A DNA stretch of 64,000 bases from FEN-1139 sp038207155 (GTDB lineage Bacteria; Myxococcota_A; Polyangia; Polyangiales; Polyangiaceae), in contig JBBRAB010000020.1 of assembly GCA_038207155.1 (NCBI GenBank), forward strand, positions 1 through 64,000, read 5' to 3'. Position numbers and translations under genes: made by a program. The notes beneath the pieces are model-generated. The model saw only the letters and a program-made list of their open reading frames with translations, did no database searches and had not been told where the DNA came from. Shown here one piece after another: positions 7,024 to 16,313 of this stretch (position 1 is its first letter; every line of letters begins with the position of its first letter).

Positions 7024-9465
7024 ATGAGAACCCTAGCGCTTTGCGCCTATTCTTCGCTTTTCCTTGGAACGATGACGACGCTGGCCGCAGCCCAGGCTCC
7101 TGCCCCGAGTACGGGTTGGGGACCGGACTCCAGTCCAAGCGGCAGCGCGTTGCCCCCTGCGGTCGCGCCTGCGCCCGCCGCCGCCGCAACCGCAGCGCCT
7201 TCGCTCCAGTTCGGAGCCGCAGGCGAAGCCTCCACCGTGGCGGCGCCCCCAACCGCCAAACCAGAGCGCGGAAAAAAGTCGACCGCGCGCAAGCCCGCCC
7301 CCGCCAATAGCGAGTCACCGGCAGCGGAGCGCGCCGCCGAAGCGGCTGATGCTTCGGACCCGGACGAACGCGCGTTGCGGCGCGAGGAGGAGGAGCGTCG
7401 ACTTCAGCTCACGATGACCAACAGCCTGCTCGGGTCGAGCGGTCTGATGCATGTGCAGTCGGCGACGACGGGAACCCCCGGAACCTTCCGCGTCTCACTG
7501 CTCTCGTCGTACTACTCCACGACGGGGTTACTCTGTCAAAGTAAGGGTGATTGTTTGCGTCCGTCCGGCGTGACCACGACGGAGGACGACGTCACTGGCG
7601 TCGGGGCGGATCTCGGGTTGTCGGTCACTCTAGCGAGGTTTCTCGAAGCGCACGCAGGCATGCACTCCTATGCCACCTCCAACAGCATGGGCTCACCCCG
7701 TCTGCTGCAGGTCCTTGGTGACACCAACCTTGGAGCCAAGCTCATCACGCCCTACGCGCGCGAAAACGTCCTGTCCTTCGGTGCGCTCGCGGACCTCTGG
7801 CTGCTCAATGGCACCGGAAGTCTCGGCGTGTCGGACGCCAGTTTCCGCTTCAAGGGCCTGGCGACCGCAGACTTCAGTCACCCTACTGACATCCGTCGGC
7901 GTGTGCCGTTGCGCGTCCACTTCAACGCCGGCTACATGCTCGATAACTCAGGCAACCTGGTGGTCGACACCGAGTCGGCGCGTGGTGGTCGCCGCGTGTC
8001 GCGCATCGAGCGCTTCTCGCTTGGAGTCAACCGCGTCGACCGAATCGAGCTTGGTCTCGGTGCCGAGTACGTGCATCCCATCTTTCGGCCATTCGCCGAA
8101 TACACCATCGATGTGCCCTCTAATACCCGCGGCTACACCTGCACTGAGTCGATGCGCGCCACCGGCGATCAATGCCTCGGCAATGTCTCCGGCATGAGCC
8201 ACATTCCCTCCCGGATGACGCTCGGCGCGAGGGTGACCCCCGGTCTACCGGGTCTGACGGCCACGGCCGCGATCGACATTGGCGTATCGGGCGGTTCCAT
8301 CTTCGTTGAAGAAATTTCGCCTGAAGTGCCCTGGCGCCTGTATTTCGGCCTCGCATTCGCGACGGACACCAAGTCCCAGGCGCCCAAAACCATCATCAAG
8401 CGCTCCGTCGTCAAGGAGTACGTCGTGCCCCCACCCGTCACCGAGTATCGCCTCGCGGGAACCGTCACCGACGAACGCACGCAGCAACCGATCCCTAGTG
8501 CACTCCTGCGCTTCGAGGGACGCCCGCTGAGCGGCATGATCGCCAACGACGTTGGCGCGTTTGAAACCGCAGCGCTGAGCCCGGGGGAATACAGCTTCGC
8601 GGTTCAAGCCGAGGGTTATCGTCCCGCTCGCTGCAGTGCGACCATCGTTGCCGCGCCAGCCACGGCCGCGTCGACGGACGGCGCGGGAGCTGCAACCTTG
8701 AGTGGCTCACCCGCGACCGCTCCGCCCGCTTCCACGACGCCGGCAACAGAAGCGCAGCGACCTGGCGCCCCCGCCAGCGTCAAACCCCTGATTACGCGCG
8801 TGGCCTGCAGCCTCAAGGCACTCCCCGCCGTCGGTACGATCAGCGGCAATCTCATCGATGCCGAAACGCGCGCTCCGATCGCGGAGGCACAACTCAAGGT
8901 TCGCGACGTGCGAGGCCGCGAGCTCGAGCTCAACACTGGGGACGGCGGTAGTTTCCGACTCGAGAACGTGCCAGTCGGGCAACTGCACATTAGCGTCGAA
9001 GCGGCCGGCTATTTGCCGCTCGTCGAACAGCTTGAGGTCAAGCAGCGCGACGAGGTACGGACCCAGCTCACGCTCAATAAGCGCCCGAAAAAGCCGAACG
9101 TCACGATTACGGCCAAGGAAGTCAAGATCGCCAAGCAGGTCCACTTCCAGAACGATTCTGCCGCCATCCTCCCCGACTCGGAAGCCATCCTGCAAGAGAT
9201 CGCCGCAGCGCTCGTCGCCCACCCTGAACTCAAGCGCATTGAGATCCAGGGCCACACCGACAACACTGGCACGGCTCCGCACAACCTTCGACTGAGCCAA
9301 GAGCGCGCTGAGTCAGTGCGCAAAGCCTTGACTGATCTTGGAGTCGACAATGGTCGCCTGACCGCGGTGGGCCATGGTCAGGATCGCCCCCTGATGCCCA
9401 ACTCGTCTGACGCCAGCCGGGCTAAGAATCGACGGGTCCAGCTGATGGTGCTGTCGCGCGACTAA
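7024..9465 (+). CDS. OmpA-family outer-membrane protein with two carboxypeptidase-regulatory-like domains
   Basis: 813 residues. A signal peptide (MRTLALCAYSSLFLG to AQAPAPS) is followed by a Pro/Ala-rich and then charged linker (about 25-135). Residues about 140-450 have the alternating pattern and aromatic ends of a beta barrel. Two carboxypeptidase-regulatory-like Ig folds follow (around 480-545, EYRLAGTVTDERTQQPI; and around 605-680, GTISGNLIDAETRAPI), separated by an Ala/Pro-rich stretch. The C-terminal OmpA domain has the peptidoglycan-binding motif IQGHTDNTG and LSQERAESV, about residues 700-813. The protein should link the outer membrane to peptidoglycan. It is transcribed alone and is followed by a strong hairpin shared with the convergent rbfA cluster. 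Confidence 0.88.
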   Translation: MRTLALCAYSSLFLGTMTTLAAAQAPAPSTGWGPDSSPSGSALPPAVAPAPAAAATAAPSLQFGAAGEASTVAAPPTAKPERGKKSTARKPAPANSESPAAERAAEAADASDPDERALRREEEERRLQLTMTNSLLGSSGLMHVQSATTGTPGTFRVSLLSSYYSTTGLLCQSKGDCLRPSGVTTTEDDVTGVGADLGLSVTLARFLEAHAGMHSYATSNSMGSPRLLQVLGDTNLGAKLITPYARENVLSFGALADLWLLNGTGSLGVSDASFRFKGLATADFSHPTDIRRRVPLRVHFNAGYMLDNSGNLVVDTESARGGRRVSRIERFSLGVNRVDRIELGLGAEYVHPIFRPFAEYTIDVPSNTRGYTCTESMRATGDQCLGNVSGMSHIPSRMTLGARVTPGLPGLTATAAIDIGVSGGSIFVEEISPEVPWRLYFGLAFATDTKSQAPKTIIKRSVVKEYVVPPPVTEYRLAGTVTDERTQQPIPSALLRFEGRPLSGMIANDVGAFETAALSPGEYSFAVQAEGYRPARCSATIVAAPATAASTDGAGAATLSGSPATAPPASTTPATEAQRPGAPASVKPLITRVACSLKALPAVGTISGNLIDAETRAPIAEAQLKVRDVRGRELELNTGDGGSFRLENVPVGQLHISVEAAGYLPLVEQLEVKQRDEVRTQLTLNKRPKKPNVTITAKEVKIAKQVHFQNDSAAILPDSEAILQEIAAALVAHPELKRIEIQGHTDNTGTAPHNLRLSQERAESVRKALTDLGVDNGRLTAVGHGQDRPLMPNSSDASRAKNRRVQLMVLSRD

Positions 9466-9480
9466 GTGAGTTCACCACCC

Positions 9481-9513
9481 GCTCAACCTCGAGACAAGCT
9501 CTCGGGGTTGAGC
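9481..9513. terminator. Hairpin between convergent OmpA gene and rbfA
   Basis: A stem of 13 pairs (GCTCAACC pairs with GGTTGAGC, extended by TCGAG with CTCGG) closes a 7-base loop. It lies 15 bases after the OmpA stop and about 60 bases beyond the rbfA stop on the other strand. No T-run follows on either strand, so it would be a bidirectional stem-loop end rather than a classic intrinsic terminator. Confidence 0.55.
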
Positions 9514-9571
9514 CCAGACTCACCCCTCACGCCGTACGCGCCCCCAAAGCCGAACACGCCAGTGCAACGCG

Positions 9572-9940
9572 CTAGCGCGTGCCGCTCTCGCGCTTGATCT
9601 CGGCCAGAATCGACTCGACGTGCTTGGTCGCGTCGATCCCATCGTCGTACAAGAACCGCAGCTCGGGCATGCGACGCAACCCAAGCTCTGGTCCAATCGC
9701 GCGTCGCAGTCGACCGCAGGCGCGCTGCAAATGGTCGACGACGCGCCGACGTGCCGATGGGCTGTCGCCCACGAGTAGCCTCACCGAGACGCGGGCCACG
9801 GCCAAATCGTCGGGGACGGAGACGTCCGTGATCACCAACCCGGCGAGACTTGGATCCGCCAAGTCTCGCGTCAGTTGGACCGCCAGGGTCGCTCGGATCC
9901 TCTCGGCCACACGCTTGGAGCGTCGTCCTTCCTCGGTCAT
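9572..9940 (-). CDS. rbfA: Ribosome-binding factor A
   Basis: 122 residues, the usual length. The protein starts with SKRVAERIRATLAVQL, and has LVITDVSVPDDLAVARVSV and ELRFLYDDGID, all characteristic of RbfA. RbfA is a KH-fold cold-shock factor that matures the 30S subunit by binding near helix 1 of 16S rRNA. It is the last gene of the rimP-nusA-ylxR-infB-rbfA cluster and starts 62 bases after the infB stop, so it is probably co-transcribed. truB, which often follows, is absent here. Confidence 0.95.
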   Translation of the reverse strand: MTEEGRRSKRVAERIRATLAVQLTRDLADPSLAGLVITDVSVPDDLAVARVSVRLLVGDSPSARRRVVDHLQRACGRLRRAIGPELGLRRMPELRFLYDDGIDATKHVESILAEIKRESGTR

Positions 9941-10002
9941 AGCTCAGCGATGCTCCAGCGTGGACCCTGGGTGAAGCAAAAGCCCGCACCCAGGGACAAG
10001 CC

Positions 10003-12945
10003 TCAAAGTGTCTGGCGAACCTCTTCGACGTCGAAGCACTCGATGATGTCGCCGTCGTGCAGGTCCTGCTGACCCTCCAGAGAGATGCCGCAGTCAAAGC
10101 CTTCCTTGACCTCTTTGACGTCTTCCTTGAAGCGCTTGAGACTGGTGAGCTTACCAGACCACAGCACCGCCTCGGCGCGGATCAAGCGAGCACTGGCGGT
10201 GCGCTTGATGTGACCGCTGATGACCATACAGCCACCCACGGTGCCAGCCTTGGAGATACGGAACACCTGCCGAACCTCTGCACGCCCAAGCACCTTCTCA
10301 ATCAAGCTCGGTGCCAGCAGGCCTTCCATGGCGGCCTTGACGTCATCGAGCACGTTGTAGATGATCGAGTAAGGTCGAATCTCGACCTTTTCCTGCTGAG
10401 CAAGCGAAGCCGCTTTGCCGGCAGGGCGCACGTTGAAGCCGATGATGATCGCGCCTGCGGCGACCGCCAGGTTGACGTCACCCTCGGTGATCGCACCTGC
10501 CGCGGAGTGAACCACGGTGACCTTCACCTTGTCGGTAGAGAGGCGCATCAACGAGTCTGACACCGCTTCGACGGAGCCATGCACGTCGGCCTTGACGATC
10601 ACCTTGAGCTCGAGCTGCTCGGTGTCCTTCATGGCCTTATACAGGTCTTCCAAGGTGAGGCGCGGCCCAGTCGAGGGCATCAGGCTGCGTCGCTCCTTGT
10701 GCTTGCGGGTGTCGGCGATCTCCTGGGCCTTCTTGACATCCTTGAGCACGTGGACTGGATCGCCCGCGGCCGGAACGTCATTGAGGCCGATCACCTCAAC
10801 CGGAGTTGCCGGTCCCGCCAGCGCCACGCTGCGACCGGACGAGTCCTGCATCGCACGCACCTTGCCAAAGGAGCCACCAGCCAACAGCACGTCGCCAGGC
10901 TTGAGAGTTCCCTCGGTAATCAGCACGGTCGCTACCGGACCTCGACCACGGTCGAGCTGCGCCTCAAGCACCACACCGACGGCGGGCTTGTTCGGATTCG
11001 CCTGGAGATTGAGCATCTCGGCCTGAAGCAGGACCTTCTCGAGGAGAAGATCGATGCCATCACCCGTATGGGCACTGACCTCCGCGAAGAGGGTTTCACC
11101 ACCCCATTCCTCGGGAATCAGCGCAAGCTCACTCAGCTCACGACGCGCGCGCTCAGGTTGAGCGTCGGGCTTGTCGCACTTGTTGATGGCCACAACGATC
11201 GGCACGCCCGCAGCCTTGGCATGCTGAGCAGCCTCACGCGTTTGCGGCATCACGCCGTCATCGGCGGCCACCACCAGGATCACGATGTCCGTGGTTTGTG
11301 CACCACGAGCTCGCATCGACGTAAACGCTGCGTGACCCGGGGTATCGAGGAACGTAATACGCCCTCGTGAGGTCTCGACGCTGTAGGCGCCGATGTGCTG
11401 GGTGATTCCACCGGCTTCGCCGGTCGCAACGTTGGACTTGCGAATACGGTCTAGCAGGCTGGTCTTGCCATGGTCGACGTGACCCATCACGGTCACAACG
11501 GGAGGACGCGGTTCCTTACCGCCCAGATCCTCTTCCTCGACGATACCGCCGGCGGCCATCACGAGGGCTTGCTCCTCGCTCACCGCGACGTCCTCAACAT
11601 CCCAGGCAAACTCGCTGGCGACGATCTTGGCCGTGTCGGCGTCGAGCGTGCTGTTGATGTTCACCCCGGTCATGCCGAGCATAATTAGCTTGCGGAGCAG
11701 CTCGTGGGCCTTGATACCCATGCGCCCGGCCAGTGTCTGGAGGCCAATCGAGCCCTCAATCCTGACGACGCGCTTATGAGCACCACGCTCCTGAGTCGTG
11801 ACCGCACTCGGAGTCCGAGGCGCCATGCTCCCGAAGCGGTTGTTGCCCATCGGTCCGCCCATTCCGGGGCGGCCGCGTGTGCCGCGCACATTGCGTGGCG
11901 CAGGCTGTCCGGGACGACGCGCTCCGCCGACGCCGGCACCAGCCTTGGCATCGTACTGAACGCGACGCGCGACGGGGCCTCGGGGCGGCTGCATCGGAAC
12001 GCCGGGACGACCCTCCCATACCTCGATACCAGTTCGAGGCGGTGTCGACGGTCGAGCGCCGGCAGGCGGCGGAACCGACTGACGCTTCTCGGGATCAGTC
12101 GTGGCCACTCGGGTTGCCGAGGGCTGAGCACCTGGACGCAGCACCGTTGGTCCGGTCGAAGGCGCCGCCGCAGGCGCAGCACCCGGACGGAATACGGCGG
12201 GACTCGCTCCGGGCGACGCTGCAGGCGCGGCGGCAGGATCAACCTGCTCATCCGAGACGGCCGGTGCGCTCGTGATCGTCTGAGCCAACTCGGCAAAGCT
12301 GGGCTCAGGCGCAACAGCAGGGGCCTGGCTCACTTCGACGACGTCGGGTGTACGTGCAGCCGGCTTGTCCATCTGGACCTCTGCGACTGGTGCGGAGACA
12401 ACCTCGGTGACCAGCTCAGCCTTAGCCACGACCGTCTCAGCGGGGGGTGCCTCAACGGGGCCAACAGCGGCTGACGCCACAGGGGCAGTCGCGACGGCAG
12501 GCTCAGCAGGACGAGCTGCGGGAGTCGCGGCAGGACGAGCTGCGGGAATCGCGGCGGGCCGAGCTCCAGGCATGCTGGATGGAGTCGCAGCGGGACGGGC
12601 AGCGGGCAGTGGCGCTGAGCGCGTGCCAGGCGATGACATCCCCCCAAGCGAAGGGGCACCGGTGGCTGGGCTAGCCTCCACAGCGGAGACCTCACCCGCA
12701 CCTTCACCCGCGGGCTTCGGAGCCGCACGACGTTTAACGACCGTCGGTCGAATCCGCTCCTCGACCTGCTTTGGCTCGGCCTTCTTCTGGAGGGCTCGCT
12801 TGGCGCGATCGATCGCCTCAGGCGGAACCACGCTCATGTGGTTCTTGACTTCGGGAAACCCCAATCCCTGGAGCATCGTGAGGAGATCTTTGTTCTCCAT
12901 CTCCAGATCCCGGGCGACCTCATAGACACGCAGCTTGCCGCTCAT
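10003..12945 (-). CDS. infB: Translation initiation factor IF-2
   Basis: 980 residues from the ATG at 12945, which has GGAGG at the right distance and overlaps the ylxR stop as ATGA. The N-terminus (MSGKLRVYEVARDLEMENKDLL) is the IF2-N helix-bundle domain. A long Pro/Ala-rich linker with repeated AARPAA-like units runs from about 70 to 400. The G domain starts around residue 485 with GHVDHGKTS, DTPGH and NKCD. Beta-barrel domains and the C-terminal fMet-tRNA-binding domain follow (end ECFDVEEVRQTL). IF-2 places initiator tRNA on the 30S subunit and promotes subunit joining. The long linker is usual for myxobacterial IF-2. Confidence 0.97.
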   Translation of the reverse strand: MSGKLRVYEVARDLEMENKDLLTMLQGLGFPEVKNHMSVVPPEAIDRAKRALQKKAEPKQVEERIRPTVVKRRAAPKPAGEGAGEVSAVEASPATGAPSLGGMSSPGTRSAPLPAARPAATPSSMPGARPAAIPAARPAATPAARPAEPAVATAPVASAAVGPVEAPPAETVVAKAELVTEVVSAPVAEVQMDKPAARTPDVVEVSQAPAVAPEPSFAELAQTITSAPAVSDEQVDPAAAPAASPGASPAVFRPGAAPAAAPSTGPTVLRPGAQPSATRVATTDPEKRQSVPPPAGARPSTPPRTGIEVWEGRPGVPMQPPRGPVARRVQYDAKAGAGVGGARRPGQPAPRNVRGTRGRPGMGGPMGNNRFGSMAPRTPSAVTTQERGAHKRVVRIEGSIGLQTLAGRMGIKAHELLRKLIMLGMTGVNINSTLDADTAKIVASEFAWDVEDVAVSEEQALVMAAGGIVEEEDLGGKEPRPPVVTVMGHVDHGKTSLLDRIRKSNVATGEAGGITQHIGAYSVETSRGRITFLDTPGHAAFTSMRARGAQTTDIVILVVAADDGVMPQTREAAQHAKAAGVPIVVAINKCDKPDAQPERARRELSELALIPEEWGGETLFAEVSAHTGDGIDLLLEKVLLQAEMLNLQANPNKPAVGVVLEAQLDRGRGPVATVLITEGTLKPGDVLLAGGSFGKVRAMQDSSGRSVALAGPATPVEVIGLNDVPAAGDPVHVLKDVKKAQEIADTRKHKERRSLMPSTGPRLTLEDLYKAMKDTEQLELKVIVKADVHGSVEAVSDSLMRLSTDKVKVTVVHSAAGAITEGDVNLAVAAGAIIIGFNVRPAGKAASLAQQEKVEIRPYSIIYNVLDDVKAAMEGLLAPSLIEKVLGRAEVRQVFRISKAGTVGGCMVISGHIKRTASARLIRAEAVLWSGKLTSLKRFKEDVKEVKEGFDCGISLEGQQDLHDGDIIECFDVEEVRQTL

Positions 12946-13622
12946 CCAACCTCCGTAACTTTCGCGCATTCGGAAGCGCGACTGGACGGCAGAGCCAACT
13001 GAGTTAGCGAGACTGCCGACACGAGAGACTTCGCGAGACCCGGTTCAGTAAGAACCAGAATCCCAACCGAGTCGCGCCCCAAAGCGGCGCCGAGCTCGGA
13101 CTTGTCCGACCAAATCACAACTATTCCCGCAGCTCGGGCTTCCTCAACCCAAGCCGCAGATTTTGCGGAACGCGCGTCCGTAGCGATCACTACGAGTTCT
13201 GCGCGACCCGACATCCACGCCTCTTGCGAGGCGTCAGCCCCAAGAGACAGCGCCTTGGCACGACGTGCCGCGCCGACCAACGACAGGGCACGACGGTTAG
13301 CACTGGCTCGAATTTGAACCAGAACCTCTTCCAAGCGCGTCTTGAGGGGCTGCTTAAGTGAGCGCTCGACCTGGGCAATGCCCTTCTTCAGGCAATCCAG
13401 GCTGGGATGAACCCACGCTCCTCTGCCCGGCGCATGACCGGCGAGATCGGCTAGCAGTTCACCCTCGGGCCCGAGCACGAACCGCAGCAGCTCGGCGCGT
13501 CCCGCTGGCTTGCGACAGGCAACACAGGTCCGCTCGGCGTGAGCCGCGGACGTCGAACCCTCACGCGGAGGCGCACTCGCCCCCGCTATTGAGTTGGAAG
13601 GTTCAGATATGGGCGTTGCCAT
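12942..13622 (-). CDS. YlxR-L7Ae fusion RNA-binding protein
   Basis: About 226 residues from the ATG at 13622. The N-terminal half is a YlxR (DUF448) domain with TCVACRKPAGRAELLRFV and GRGAWVHPSLDCL. The C-terminal half (about 120-226) resembles the L7Ae/L30e family, with LSLVGAARRAKALSLG, AELVVIATDA and IVVIWSDKSELGAALG. In Firmicutes these are two neighbouring genes (ylxR and ylxQ); here they are one protein. Both domains bind RNA, and YlxR has been linked to RNase P and to regulation in some bacteria. The frame extends upstream to 13691 but that part overlaps nusA. The stop is coupled to infB. Confidence 0.85.
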   Translation of the reverse strand: MATPISEPSNSIAGASAPPREGSTSAAHAERTCVACRKPAGRAELLRFVLGPEGELLADLAGHAPGRGAWVHPSLDCLKKGIAQVERSLKQPLKTRLEEVLVQIRASANRRALSLVGAARRAKALSLGADASQEAWMSGRAELVVIATDARSAKSAAWVEEARAAGIVVIWSDKSELGAALGRDSVGILVLTEPGLAKSLVSAVSLTQLALPSSRASECAKVTEVG

Positions 13623-13632
13623 CGTCACAGAC

Positions 13633-15273
13633 TCAGACCTCCTCAGTCGCTTGGACAGCCGGCGCGTTAGCGGCAGCTGAGCGGGCCTCAAGGAACTCGC
13701 GCCACTCGCGATCGACGAAACACTTGGCAGCCTCGCTGATCGCTTCGGACTTGCGAATACTCAGACCGGTGCGAAGCGAGAGGCGCTCGGGATCCTCGCG
13801 CGAGAGGTCCTCCACGCTGCGGTAGTTCGCGTCCCGGAGGCGCTCCTCGCTGCGGGCGCCCACGTGGGCGACCAGGCGAAGCCGCTCAGCATCCGTCGGA
13901 AGATCGAGTCGCAGCCGAGCGTCACTGAGACGAGCCAAACGCTGATGCTCCATCGTGGTAGCCGCAGCAATCTTGAGCTCCTGCGCGCGCTCGGTCGTGC
14001 CGATGCTCGGAATGCTAACGAGATCCTCTTCCGTGGCGTCAGCGACCTCTTCGAGATCACGGAAGCCAAGCTGATACATCTCCTTGGCAACCTGGTCCTC
14101 GACACCCTCGATCTGTCGAAGTGCACCGAGAGCCTCGTCCTCCATCTGACGATGCTTGCTCTCACTAATGATGTCGAGCTTCCATCCGGTCAGCTGTGAC
14201 GCCAAGCGAACGTTCTGCCCCTTGCGGCCGATAGCTAGTGAGAGCTTCTCATCGGGCACGACGAGTTCCATCCGATGGTCAGCCTCGTCAACAATGACCT
14301 TGTTGACCTCAGCGGGCTGGATGGCGTTGATGATGTAGCGAGCGGGATCGGCGTCCCACGGGACGATGTCGATCTTCTCACCACGCAGCTCCTGGACGAC
14401 GGCTTGGACGCGTGAACCCTTGATGCCGACGCAGGCGCCAACCGGATCAACGTCCTTGTCGCGCGAACTGACCGAAATCTTACTACGGGCACCCGGCTCT
14501 CGAGCAACGCTCTCGATCTTGACGATCGACTCGTAGATCTCGGGAACCTCGGCCTCGAAGAGTTTCTCGACGAGATTCGGTGCCGCGCGGCTCAAGATGA
14601 TCATCGGTCCGCGGGCTTCGCGATCGATGTGTTTGACGTACGCCACGATGCGGTCGCCGGGGCGGAAGGTCTCGCGGGGCGTCTGCTCGCGCGACGGAAG
14701 CACACCCTCGGTGCGCCCGAGATCAACCACGAGATTGTGGCCCTTCTCGAAGCGTCGAACGATGCCGCGAATCAGCTGTCCCTGGCGATCCTTGTACTCG
14801 GAAAACACCAAGTCGCGCTCGGCGTCACGCACGCGCTGCAACAGCACCTGCTTGGCGGTCTGAGCCGCGATACGACCAAAGGTCGTGCGCGCCTGCTTGA
14901 GGTCCAGCATATCGCCGAACTCTTTGTCCTGCTGACGGGCTTTGTCGGCGTCGCGCGGATGCCAAAATACCTGGAATCCGAGCTCTTCGGCGAGCTCCGC
15001 CTCCAGATTATGTTTGCGCACATCGTCGAGCGAGATCTGACGTTCCGAATCCTCGACGTCTTCCACCACAGTCATGTACTGGAAAAGGTCGATACTCTTG
15101 GTATCGTCGTTGAAACGCGCTTCAAGGTCGCGGTTCGGGCCGAAGGCTGCCTGGGCGGCCTTCAGGATCGCCACCTCCATCATTTCGATGAGGACCCTGG
15201 GATCAATGCCCTTTTCCTGGGCTACCCCAAGAACTGCTGTTCCGAGATCTTCCGTGTCCATGCCCGCTGCCAT
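13633..15273 (-). CDS. nusA: Transcription termination/antitermination factor NusA
   Basis: 546 residues. The N-terminal domain (EDLGTAVLGVAQEKGIDP), S1 domain (around 135-200, IRGIVRRFEKGHNLVVDLGRTEGVLP), KH1 and KH2 (GARSKISVSSRD, GVKG-like CVGIKGSRVQ, IGRKGQNVRLASQLTGWKLDI) are all present. The C-terminus carries helix-hairpin-helix-like repeats and an Ala-rich tail. NusA binds RNA polymerase and controls pausing, termination and antitermination. The ATG at 15273 follows the rimP stop by three bases and its ribosome site lies inside the rimP end. Confidence 0.97.
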   Translation of the reverse strand: MAAGMDTEDLGTAVLGVAQEKGIDPRVLIEMMEVAILKAAQAAFGPNRDLEARFNDDTKSIDLFQYMTVVEDVEDSERQISLDDVRKHNLEAELAEELGFQVFWHPRDADKARQQDKEFGDMLDLKQARTTFGRIAAQTAKQVLLQRVRDAERDLVFSEYKDRQGQLIRGIVRRFEKGHNLVVDLGRTEGVLPSREQTPRETFRPGDRIVAYVKHIDREARGPMIILSRAAPNLVEKLFEAEVPEIYESIVKIESVAREPGARSKISVSSRDKDVDPVGACVGIKGSRVQAVVQELRGEKIDIVPWDADPARYIINAIQPAEVNKVIVDEADHRMELVVPDEKLSLAIGRKGQNVRLASQLTGWKLDIISESKHRQMEDEALGALRQIEGVEDQVAKEMYQLGFRDLEEVADATEEDLVSIPSIGTTERAQELKIAAATTMEHQRLARLSDARLRLDLPTDAERLRLVAHVGARSEERLRDANYRSVEDLSREDPERLSLRTGLSIRKSEAISEAAKCFVDREWREFLEARSAAANAPAVQATEEV

Positions 15274-15276
15274 CGG

Positions 15277-15873
15277 TCACCTACTCCGCTTTGGCTCTCG
15301 GGGTTTATCCCCGGAGCCCGATGAACGCGGGTTGTGGCCCTTGGCCTTAGACCCGCGCTGCGCACCTGGCTTGTTCCAATCAAACACCAAGCGGCCCGTG
15401 TCGATGTCATCGAAGGCAAGCGGCTGCTTGCCCCGTTCGGTCTCAATGAGGACAGAACCGTCCTCGGCGAGACCGCAAAGCGTTCCGCTTAGCACCTTCT
15501 GCCCGTCAATCGCTGCTCGGAGCTTGAGCTTGGCGGACAGGCCGGCGAAGCGCTCGTAGTCGGCGACGCTGTAGAGGCCTCGTTCAAGACCTGGCGAGCC
15601 AACTTCAAGTTGATAGGCCTGCGAAATAATGTCTTCCGCATCGAGTACGGCTGACAATTCGCGGGAAATCAGGGAACAGAGCTCGATCGTGATGCCTTCC
15701 CCGGGGATCTTTGAACCCGGACAGGCCAGACTGAGCAGCAAAATCCAACCGGTCCCGTCGGTGCGCCACGCGAACTCGACCCCCTCAACCCCACGGGCGA
15801 GCAGAATGGGCTCAGCGGCGGCGACAAGCCGTTCGCGATTGAGTCCGTCGAGTTTGATGTGGGCGATGGTCAT
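15277..15873 (-). CDS. rimP: Ribosome maturation factor RimP
   Basis: 198 residues. The central segment YQLEVGSPGLERGLYSVADYERFAG is the RimP hallmark, and the upstream stretch CSLISRELSAVLDAEDII also fits. The C-terminal Sm-like domain includes LSGTLCGLAEDGSVLIE. The last 35 residues are a basic tail beyond the usual length. RimP helps 30S maturation. It is the first gene of the cluster, and its leader contains an intrinsic terminator about 75 bases upstream. Confidence 0.93.
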   Translation of the reverse strand: MTIAHIKLDGLNRERLVAAAEPILLARGVEGVEFAWRTDGTGWILLLSLACPGSKIPGEGITIELCSLISRELSAVLDAEDIISQAYQLEVGSPGLERGLYSVADYERFAGLSAKLKLRAAIDGQKVLSGTLCGLAEDGSVLIETERGKQPLAFDDIDTGRLVFDWNKPGAQRGSKAKGHNPRSSGSGDKPREPKRSR

Positions 15874-15944
15874 TGCCGGGCAGGTTTGGGTCGCGGAAGC
15901 GTCCCGACGCCCCTGGGGCGTCCGAAGTTTGGGGGTCGTCTGGT

Positions 15945-15974
15945 AAAAAAAAACGGACCCGATGAAGGGGCCCG
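15945..15974 (-). terminator. Intrinsic terminator upstream of rimP
   Basis: Read on the minus strand, CGGGCCC pairs with GGGTCCG (7 pairs, one G-U), with a 7-base loop, and is followed directly by nine T residues. It lies about 340 bases after the serA-like stop and about 75 bases before the rimP start. It may end the serA-like transcript or act as an attenuator in the leader of the nusA operon. Confidence 0.8.
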
Positions 15975-16313
15975 CCAGGACACACCCGAACTGTCGGCGC
16001 GGAGCTTACAGGCAAAGAGGGGTATCTGCAAGCCGGACGGACAGGCTTTCTCGCGGAACCGAGTGAGACGACCAGCCGCCCCGGGGTTTCTGACCCTCCC
16101 CGTGCCGTTTTTTGGTCGGATGCTCTTCCGACTGGAGAGCGCCGGGTTGGGGCCGCGACTACCGTTATTGCCAAATCGGCCGACAGCCCGCTACTCGAGC
16201 CGACTCCCCTCTCCTCGGGGGGTCCCTGGACGACCCTCCGGGACGGCCTGAGCCGTCGGTTCGTTGTCTTACCGGCAGGAGGAGTGGGCAGCGCGAACGG
16301 CGGCTGCCGTGCC
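15975..16313. other. Leader or spacer between serA-like gene and the rimP cluster
   Basis: About 340 bases on the upstream side of the terminator. They are rich in short GC palindromes (for example the stretch around 16215-16255) but I see no open frame worth calling and no tRNA. In gamma-proteobacteria a tRNA gene (metY) precedes rimP; none is here. A promoter for rimP must lie in this stretch if the terminator is an attenuator. Confidence 0.35.
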
